Shown: one piece after another, positions 1 through 5,532 of the stretch | How positions within the stretch are numbered: the stretch's first letter is position 1 | Layout: each line of letters opens with the position of its first letter | Source: an uncultured Acholeplasmataceae bacterium | GTDB taxonomy: Bacteria; Bacillota_I; Bacilli_A; Acholeplasmatales; Acholeplasmataceae | Reading direction: 5' to 3' | DNA: 6,518 bases | NCBI GenBank assembly: GCA_937983315.1 | Contig: CALKAH010000342.1 | Coordinates: forward strand, 1 to 6,518 | Translations under genes and position numbers: made by a program | Notes under the pieces: model-generated | Told to the model about the DNA's origin: nothing | Seen by the model: the letters and a program-made list of their open reading frames with translations, nothing else | Databases searched by the model: none

Positions 1-72
1 CTCATTGTCGTCTTCTTGTTGCTCAGAAAATATATTATGTCCGGCGTCGGTAGAAGCGGGACAAAAGGATAA
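1..72 (+). CDS. ABC transporter permease, C-terminal end (partial, MalG/UgpE-like)
   Basis: Frame 1 is open from the first base and ends at TAA (70-72). It encodes 23 residues: a hydrophobic stretch (LIVVFLLL), then RKYIMSGVGRSGTKG. A final membrane helix followed by an aromatic/basic stretch, a short Gly-rich segment and a terminal Lys-Gly is the usual ending of MalG/UgpE-type inner-membrane permeases of carbohydrate ABC importers (family knowledge). The solute-binding protein gene starts 14 bases after the stop, which is the expected operon neighbour and supports the call. The rest of the gene, including the EAA loop that contacts the ATPase, lies upstream of the window, so the subfamily and substrate cannot be judged. 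An unrelated membrane protein tail is possible but less likely. Confidence 0.72.
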   Translation, partial: LIVVFLLLRKYIMSGVGRSGTKG

Positions 73-74
73 AG

Positions 75-80
75 AGGAGG
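75..80 (+). promoter_or_regulatory. Ribosome-binding site of the solute-binding protein gene
   Basis: A perfect AGGAGG lies 6 bases upstream of the ATG at 87, just after the permease stop codon. It fixes the start choice, because the next residues form a lipoprotein signal peptide. No promoter is visible in the 14-base gap, so the gene is probably read from an upstream operon promoter. Confidence 0.9.
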
Positions 81-86
81 AAAAGA

Positions 87-2084
87 ATGAAAAAAATATT
101 TTCATTTGTATTACTTCTTGCAGGACTCTTAAGTTTAGCAGCCTGCGTTGAAGTTAGAAACACGGCACCACGCTTAGTTGGTGTTCAAGGTGAAATCACT
201 ATCACATATGGTGATCCGTTCGATCCGCTTGATGGCATCACAGCGGAAGACGATGCGGATAAAGACTTGACCAATGCGATCGAACTTGAAGGATGGAATC
301 CTGCATGGTTAGAAGATCCAAGAGGTGGTCAATACAGTTACTCGATTTACGTCGAAGACACAGGTGGTCTGTTCGCACGTCAACAAGTTTCACTCACGAT
401 TATTGGTAACGTTCAACAAACCGTATCATTACTCTATGTTCAAGAAGCACAGACCTATTACATCGGTTCAAGACCTTATGATCCACTTCGCGGTGTTCAA
501 GCGATTGATACCATCAATGGAGCAGAAAATCCCATTGATTTGACCGATGAAATCGAAGTCATTGATCTACCCAACTTGACACGTCCAGGTCGCTTCACTT
601 ATCAGATTCGCGTTGAAAACGAATGGGGTGCATCAGCAACTAAATCTGTCGCATTAACCGTAAGACCTGCTGTGACAAACATTCCAACCACGTTGACCTC
701 TGACCCCATCACGATTACGTTATGGCATTCAAACGGTTCAACCATTGAAGGTGCACTCAATTTATATGCAACCCAGTTTAAGACATTGTATCCAAACATT
801 ACGGTTCAAATCGTGAAGAACGGTGAAAACTACGATGCACTTCGTCAAAACACAGTATCTGCGATTAAAGGTGGTACACTGCCCAATATCGTTCAAGGTT
901 ATCCTGACCATGTGGCTGAATACATTACCAACAACGCTGTTATTTCATTAAATCCATACATTGATCACTCCGTATGGGGATTTGATCCAGCGGTTGAAAA
1001 CGATAAGTTTGAAGATATCCTTTGGAAGTATCGTAATGAAAACAGCCAATATACAGCAGATGGTGATTTCTTCTCACTTCCATTCAATAAGTCAACGGAA
1101 GTTATGATCTATAACTCTGATGCAGTTCAAGAACTTATTGATGATGGTGTGATTACATCATTCCCAGAAACATGGCAAGATTTATTCGCGATTGCTGATG
1201 AATTTGAAGCGATTGCTCCAGGTTTCATTGATGAATACGGTAGCAAGCTTGGTTTAACCTCTGCAGAAATTGCATTAGCGAAGACTCAATTTGTTCCTTA
1301 TTCTTATGACTCTGAAGAAAATGCGTTCATCACCTTGATCCGTCAATGGGGTGGTGCGTATACAACGATCAATAGTGAACGTGGTGGTGTTGCACTTTAC
1401 AACTCAGCTCAAGCAACTGCAATGCTTACCTACTTCAATACACATCGCGATAAGCTCACATTACCCGCAAACTGGCTATCTGATTATGCATCTGATATTT
1501 TCAAGAAGGGTCAAACCTTCATGACAATCGGTTCAACCGGTGGTGCGTATTACAATACTCCAGCGATTGTTGGTGGCGAATACCTGTTCAATTTTGAAGT
1601 GGCACCTATTCCTTATAATAAGGATCTTCCACAAAATCGTACAGCGATTCAACAAGGTACCAATATGTCTTTAACCAATTCTGGTACGGATCAGCAAAAA
1701 CTTGCGTCATGGTTGTTCTTGAAGTTCTTAAATAGCCAACAAGTTCAACAAGACTTTACATTAAAGACCGGTTATCAACCCACACGTCAATCCGTGTACA
1801 ATGATACACCTTATCAAACATTCATGAATGGATTCGCACAAGATGGCATAACCGCACTTGAAGGTGAAGATTTGATGCGTTCGAAGGCAGCACGCGCAGC
1901 AGCATTGCAGTCAGAGATTCTATTCTTCGACCAAGCATTTGTTGGATCATCAGCGATTCGTGAAGCTGTTGGATTAACGTTTAAACGTATTATTTTACCC
2001 ACAGAATCAGACACTGTCGAAAATGCTTTGGCATATGCTGTTTCTGAAGCTCGTCGTCTATTAGGAACAGAAAATGTTTCTTGA
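87..2084 (+). CDS. Lipoprotein: two Ig-like domains fused to an ABC family-1 solute-binding protein (UgpB/MalE type)
   Basis: This is probably the ligand receptor of an ABC importer for a sugar or sugar-phosphate-like solute, lipid-anchored outside the membrane. Residues 1-20 are a lipoprotein signal ending in LSLAAC with Cys20 as the lipidation site; it is the only Cys in the protein. Residues about 27-107 and 109-192 are two related beta-rich domains that share a YGDPFDPLDGI / RPYDPLRGV element, then a G-x-Y/F-x-Y-x-I-x-V-E strand, as in DUF5011/HYR-like bacterial Ig modules. From about 206 the binding protein begins: ITLWHSNG (210-217), Tyr249 in an ENYDALRQN segment, FNKSTEVMIYN (333-343), PETWQDL (360-366), and KTGYQP (560-565) near the C-terminal hinge. 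These match UgpB-type proteins in order and spacing. The binding-protein part (~460 residues) is slightly long, with an extra segment near 372-400. The permease end directly upstream supports the role. Glycerol-3-phosphate is only one candidate ligand, because the position of a UgpB ligand-contact Glu appears to be Pro here. Confidence 0.9.
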   Translation: MKKIFSFVLLLAGLLSLAACVEVRNTAPRLVGVQGEITITYGDPFDPLDGITAEDDADKDLTNAIELEGWNPAWLEDPRGGQYSYSIYVEDTGGLFARQQVSLTIIGNVQQTVSLLYVQEAQTYYIGSRPYDPLRGVQAIDTINGAENPIDLTDEIEVIDLPNLTRPGRFTYQIRVENEWGASATKSVALTVRPAVTNIPTTLTSDPITITLWHSNGSTIEGALNLYATQFKTLYPNITVQIVKNGENYDALRQNTVSAIKGGTLPNIVQGYPDHVAEYITNNAVISLNPYIDHSVWGFDPAVENDKFEDILWKYRNENSQYTADGDFFSLPFNKSTEVMIYNSDAVQELIDDGVITSFPETWQDLFAIADEFEAIAPGFIDEYGSKLGLTSAEIALAKTQFVPYSYDSEENAFITLIRQWGGAYTTINSERGGVALYNSAQATAMLTYFNTHRDKLTLPANWLSDYASDIFKKGQTFMTIGSTGGAYYNTPAIVGGEYLFNFEVAPIPYNKDLPQNRTAIQQGTNMSLTNSGTDQQKLASWLFLKFLNSQQVQQDFTLKTGYQPTRQSVYNDTPYQTFMNGFAQDGITALEGEDLMRSKAARAAALQSEILFFDQAFVGSSAIREAVGLTFKRIILPTESDTVENALAYAVSEARRLLGTENVS

Positions 2085-2108
2085 CAATAGAAATCAAAAA
2101 AAATCTAT

Positions 2109-2114
2109 AGGAGG
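2109..2114 (+). promoter_or_regulatory. Ribosome-binding site of the Ig/OB lipoprotein gene
   Basis: AGGAGG stands 6 bases before the ATG at 2121, the same motif and spacing as at the preceding gene. The 36-base gap after the stop at 2084 has neither a hairpin nor a convincing promoter, which suggests that the two genes share a transcript. Confidence 0.9.
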
Positions 2115-2120
2115 ATTTAG

Positions 2121-5100
2121 ATGAAGAAGACACGCGTACTCTTAGTAGTACTCTTGGCATTATTTATCGGCTTTTTGACAGCATGTACCTCGACTGAAGA
2201 TTTACTCAATGCTGCAAAAGACGAACTCGTTGCAGAATATGCCGAAACGATCGCGGATGAAGATTACGAAGTTACTGGTAACCTTGATCTTTTGACTGAA
2301 ATCGGTGATGCAACAGTGAGCTGGACCTCAAGCAATACCGCAATCATAACGACTGCCGGTGTTGTCACTCGCCCAGAAGCTGACACGGTTGTAACGTTAA
2401 CAGCAACCATCACAATTGATGGCGAAACTTTAACGCATCAATTCAGAGTGACCGTGAAAGCTGTTGAATTGACAGTGGCTCAACGCTTAGATGCTGCAAA
2501 AGCATTGCTTGTCGCAAACTATGCGAATACCATTGGCGATGACGAATATGTTGTCACTGCGAACCTGGCATTGGTCAGTGTGATCGGTGAAGCAACTGTA
2601 TCATGGGCAACCAGTGATGCAACCATCATCACCACTGCTGGTGTTGTCACACGTCCAAGCTTTACAGTAGGTGATCAAACAGTGACCTTAACTGCAACAC
2701 TCACCATCAGCAGCCAAACGGTTACACAAATCTTCTACGCATTCGTTCAAGCAAACGATGAAACCGTTGCAGAACGTCTAGACCGCGCATTAGCATTTGT
2801 CACCACATTCCCAGCTGTTGAAGGTATTACCGGTGTTGAAGATTGGCTCGAATTCCCAACCAGTGTTATTTTTGAAGAACAAACATACACCGTATCTTGG
2901 GTTTCTGATAAGCCAGATTTCCTTGCGATTGATGGTACAGTAACTCGCCCAGCTTCTGGTGCAGCCAATGAAACCGTCATCATGACAGCAACCATCACCG
3001 AAGGTACAACCACACGTTCAATGGATGTAGAATTTGTTGTCTTCGCTTACGAATCTTCGAAGTTACTGGATTCTATCGCTGATATTTATGCAGAAGAAGC
3101 AGGTACTTATGTGAAGTTTGAAGGCGTCACCGTGATCGGTAAGATGACTGCAGGTTTCTTCATTAGTGATGGCACAACGATGCTCTACATTTATGACTCT
3201 TCAACCTTATATAATAATGTTGTTATCGGTCAAGTGTATGATATTGAAGGTGTCTATGGTCTATATTATAGTGCACCACAATTAGCCAATGATGCAACTC
3301 GTCCATTGACTGCAACCGCATCTACTGCAACTCCAGCATCTATGAATGGTACGCCATCAACTGTTGCAGAAGCAATCGGCGATAAGCCAACACCATCTGG
3401 ATCAAACCTCATGGTTTATGATTACTTAGCTATTACAGGTAAGATTGTTGTTGATAGTAGAGAAACTGTTGACGTTGGTCGTTATAACACCTTCTTGGTT
3501 GACACAACGTTCACAGGAACTGAAGTCATTAAGACTTTAGCATCTGGTAAAGCTACCGAATACAATACACCAGCAATCGTGATTTATTATCAATCTCCCA
3601 ATAAGGCAGCTGTTGAAGCGCTTAATGGTAAAGAAGTCACCATCAATATCCTTCTTTATGGATGGAGAACAGACCGTAACATTTGGTACGCTGTTTACTT
3701 AGGTGACGGTACAGATATCGAAGTTGCATTCGCAACCGATGCTGAAGCTGTTGCCGCAGTCAAGACTGCATTAACATTACCAGCGACCATTGTTTCCGCA
3801 ACAACTTTAGATTTACTCGATGCACAATATGGCGCAACCGTTACATGGGCATCAAGTAATGAAGCTGTGATTAATTCAACTACCGGTGTGGTTACACCTG
3901 TTGATGGACAACAAGTCACCGTGACATTAACGGCAACCATTACGAAGAATGCAGCAACTGATACCAAGGTGTTCACCATTAAAGTTGGCGAACTCCCCAT
4001 GAGCACTATTCTACAAGTCATCGATGCAGCCAATACAACCGAAATTAAGACCAAGGGTGTTGTCACTGCAGCTGAATACTACAGAACATTCTTCATTCAA
4101 GATGCAACCGGTGGTATCGCGATTTATACATCCGATGCAACCATGCTTGCAACCTTAACCGCAAACATCGGTAAAGAAGTTGTTGTGATTGGTACACGTG
4201 CTGCATATAATGGATTAAGACAAATCAGCCCAACATCGATTACAACATCAGACGCTGTTGTGACATTACCAGATGCAGTCAATGTGGATGAAATTGCTCT
4301 CAATTCAACCGATATGATGCCATATCAAGGTCGTATCGTATCCATGACTCAACTTTATGTCAGCGCACGCGTTGTTGACACATATAACAACGTCACCTTG
4401 ACATTGAACAGACTTGTTGAAGGTAAGACGATTACCATGAAGTGGGATTCAAGAAAGGCTCTTTCTACTGAAGCAGCAGCACTTCTTGAAGCTATACAAG
4501 TAGGAGACACCATCAACATTACAAACGTCTTAGCATGGAATAATAACCCATACTTCTATTTCACCAACACAACCATCGTCACTGAAGTTACACTCAATGA
4601 TGCAGGTAAAGTTGCTCTTGATGCAGCAGCATTATCAATTGCAGCAACCATGACTGAAGCAGGTACATTAACATTACCAGTCACAGGTACCAATGGTTCA
4701 ACGATTGCTTGGACATCTAACAATGCGCTTATTGACGCATCTACCGGTGCTGTTACAATGCCAGTTTCTGGACAAGTAACTGTCACCTTAACCGCAACCT
4801 TAACACTCAATGCAGCTGAAAAAGTGGTTACATTTGATATCGTGTTAGGTACTCCTGCTGAACCAGGATTAACCACATATGCAACCTATACATTTGGTAC
4901 TGCACCTGTAACGGGTTATACAATTGGTAACTTAACATGGACTGACACAGCAGGTAGCGTCACTATTGCGAAAGACCGTGTTCAAATCAATACATCGACT
5001 ACTGCTCCACACACTTCAATGGGTGCATTCCTTGTTGTCGCTCCACGTTTGAACAACCCAACTCCTGTGATGACCTTTGACTGGTCAGCATTAACTGATG

Positions 5101-5393
5101 TTGAAGTCATTGAATTCCAATACTCAACATGGAACTCTGCATCTGCAACAGCAATCGCTGGTTTCACAACTGCTAACCTCGTTCTTGAAAAGTATAATAC
5201 CGGAACATCCGCATGGGACGTTGTTGATACACTCGATATGAAGACACTCGTAGATTCAACACAATATAAGACAGCACAATTTGAAGCTACTGGTGCTGGT
5301 CAATATCGTATCTCCTTTGTTATCGTTGGTACATTAGCAGATTCCAATACTGCTCAAGCATTAACGATCGACAATATGGTTATTAAAGGTTAA
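2121..5393 (+). CDS. Large surface lipoprotein: five degenerate Ig-like domains interleaved with OB-fold-like modules
   Basis: Specific function unknown; the architecture points to an extracellular adhesin or polymer-binding protein. Residues 1-22 are a lipoprotein signal ending in LTAC, and Cys22 is the only Cys. Five 'atrophied' bacterial Ig-like repeats (aBig type) lie at about 26-113, 119-210, 216-310, 539-625 and 826-910. Each has a helical lead-in, a strand with a V-x-W-x-S-x-N/D core (lost in part in copy 3), a T-x-G-x-V-T-x-P turn and a final VTLTATxT strand. Between them lie OB-fold-like modules. Those at 314-390 and 627-718 resemble the YhcR-type nucleic-acid-binding OB fold, with STI/LLDSI lead-in, FEGV or TKGVV, GFFISD / TFFIQDATGGIAIY, and GxxYxIEG-like strands. 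Two less certain ones lie at 411-535 and 721-820. Residues about 918-1090 form a beta-sandwich-like C-terminal domain ending LTIDNMVIKG, as in many carbohydrate-binding or 'anchor' modules. I see no nuclease, protease or glycosidase motif. It follows the binding-protein gene by 36 bases and ends just before a terminator, so it is likely the last gene of the transporter operon. Confidence 0.85.
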   Translation: MKKTRVLLVVLLALFIGFLTACTSTEDLLNAAKDELVAEYAETIADEDYEVTGNLDLLTEIGDATVSWTSSNTAIITTAGVVTRPEADTVVTLTATITIDGETLTHQFRVTVKAVELTVAQRLDAAKALLVANYANTIGDDEYVVTANLALVSVIGEATVSWATSDATIITTAGVVTRPSFTVGDQTVTLTATLTISSQTVTQIFYAFVQANDETVAERLDRALAFVTTFPAVEGITGVEDWLEFPTSVIFEEQTYTVSWVSDKPDFLAIDGTVTRPASGAANETVIMTATITEGTTTRSMDVEFVVFAYESSKLLDSIADIYAEEAGTYVKFEGVTVIGKMTAGFFISDGTTMLYIYDSSTLYNNVVIGQVYDIEGVYGLYYSAPQLANDATRPLTATASTATPASMNGTPSTVAEAIGDKPTPSGSNLMVYDYLAITGKIVVDSRETVDVGRYNTFLVDTTFTGTEVIKTLASGKATEYNTPAIVIYYQSPNKAAVEALNGKEVTINILLYGWRTDRNIWYAVYLGDGTDIEVAFATDAEAVAAVKTALTLPATIVSATTLDLLDAQYGATVTWASSNEAVINSTTGVVTPVDGQQVTVTLTATITKNAATDTKVFTIKVGELPMSTILQVIDAANTTEIKTKGVVTAAEYYRTFFIQDATGGIAIYTSDATMLATLTANIGKEVVVIGTRAAYNGLRQISPTSITTSDAVVTLPDAVNVDEIALNSTDMMPYQGRIVSMTQLYVSARVVDTYNNVTLTLNRLVEGKTITMKWDSRKALSTEAAALLEAIQVGDTINITNVLAWNNNPYFYFTNTTIVTEVTLNDAGKVALDAAALSIAATMTEAGTLTLPVTGTNGSTIAWTSNNALIDASTGAVTMPVSGQVTVTLTATLTLNAAEKVVTFDIVLGTPAEPGLTTYATYTFGTAPVTGYTIGNLTWTDTAGSVTIAKDRVQINTSTTAPHTSMGAFLVVAPRLNNPTPVMTFDWSALTDVEVIEFQYSTWNSASATAIAGFTTANLVLEKYNTGTSAWDVVDTLDMKTLVDSTQYKTAQFEATGAGQYRISFVIVGTLADSNTAQALTIDNMVIKG
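2196..2375 (+). repeat. Intragenic tandem domain repeat, copy 1 (aBig 1)
   Basis: This encodes residues 26-85 of the large lipoprotein. Aligned by eye without gaps to residues 120-179, 37 of 60 residues are identical, including ATVSW and IITTAGVVTRP. The repeat unit is about 94 codons (282 bases), pointing to a fairly recent tandem duplication. Confidence 0.75.
2478..2657 (+). repeat. Intragenic tandem domain repeat, copy 2 (aBig 2)
   Basis: This is the second copy (residues 120-179) of the unit described for 2196-2375. The core 'actgc(c/t)ggtgttgtcac' is nearly identical at DNA level in both copies. The other three Ig-like copies in the same protein are much more diverged, so copies 1 and 2 are the youngest pair. 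Confidence 0.75.
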
Positions 5394-5410
5394 TTCAATT
5401 TTCACTTCCA

Positions 5411-5445
5411 AAAAGGGCTCGCTTCGGCAAGCCCTTTTCTTTTTC
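5411..5445 (+). terminator. Rho-independent terminator with UUCG tetraloop
   Basis: AAAAGGGCT (5411-5419) pairs perfectly with AGCCCTTTT (5430-5438). Inside are one C/A mismatch, a GC/GC pair and a UUCG loop (5423-5426), a very stable tetraloop. A T-rich tail (tttt c ttttt c) follows to 5445. It begins 17 bases after the stop of the large lipoprotein gene and separates it from the next promoter. On the opposite strand the hairpin is followed by only about five Ts, so efficient bidirectional use is doubtful. Confidence 0.93.
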
Positions 5446-5469
5446 TCCAAAGATGAGAAATCCCACGTT

Positions 5470-5487
5470 TTCTTTTTAACAAAAGAA
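5470..5487 (+). promoter_or_regulatory. Small perfect inverted repeat over the -35 region (possible operator)
   Basis: TTCTTTT (5470-5476) is the exact reverse complement of AAAAGAA (5481-5487), with a TAAC spacer. It covers the place where the -35 element of the next promoter should be. A regulator site is possible, but in A/T-rich intergenic DNA a 7-base palindrome can arise by chance. Confidence 0.25.
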
Positions 5488-5502
5488 GGTTTATGATATA
5501 AT
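5476..5502 (+). promoter_or_regulatory. SigA-type extended -10 promoter of the PASTA/lamin-tail lipoprotein gene
   Basis: A perfect TATAAT (5497-5502) is preceded by TG at 5494-5495, one base upstream, giving an extended -10. The best -35 candidate is TTAACA (5476-5481), five of six matches to TTGACA but with a short 15-base spacer; TTTAAC at 5475-5480 gives 16 bases. The extended -10 would make up for the poor spacing. The start codon lies 30 bases downstream, leaving room for a short leader with a ribosome-binding site. Confidence 0.75.
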
Positions 5503-5519
5503 GATATGTGCTAACAAGA

Positions 5520-5524
5520 AAGGA
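5520..5524 (+). promoter_or_regulatory. Ribosome-binding site of the PASTA/lamin-tail lipoprotein gene
   Basis: AAGGA lies 8 bases before the ATG at 5533. It is weaker than the AGGAGG sites of the two preceding genes, which suggests lower translation. The start is supported by the lipoprotein signal peptide that follows at once. Confidence 0.8.
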
Positions 5525-5532
5525 AGACATAT

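Noticed and set aside
325..799. Short open frames on both strands inside the first lipoprotein gene
   Set aside because: They overlap a gene with clear domains and lack ribosome-binding sites, so they are shadow frames. The same applies to the minus-strand frame at 1814-2014.
2085..2120. Possible promoter or terminator between the first two lipoprotein genes
   Set aside because: The 36 bases are A-rich with a strong ribosome-binding site, but have no hairpin and no paired -35/-10 elements. Co-transcription is simpler.
3695..4066. 123-codon open frame on the minus strand
   Set aside because: It lies wholly inside the large lipoprotein gene, has no ribosome-binding site that I can find, and its Val/Ala/Thr-rich make-up mirrors the repeated Thr/Ala codons of the opposite strand. 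The same holds for the minus-strand frames at 2747-3013, 4556-4876 and 4982-5167.
2349..4800. Recurring short DNA words such as 'accttaac(c/t)gcaac' as a dispersed DNA repeat or CRISPR-like array
   Set aside because: They sit in frame and encode the conserved VTLTATxT strand of each Ig-like domain, with irregular spacing, so they reflect protein repeats and not a DNA-level array.
2121..5393. Secreted nuclease (suggested by the OB-fold modules)
   Set aside because: I looked for endonuclease/exonuclease/phosphatase, staphylococcal-nuclease-like and metallophosphatase motifs in the protein and saw none. The C-terminus is a beta-rich domain without apparent catalytic residues.
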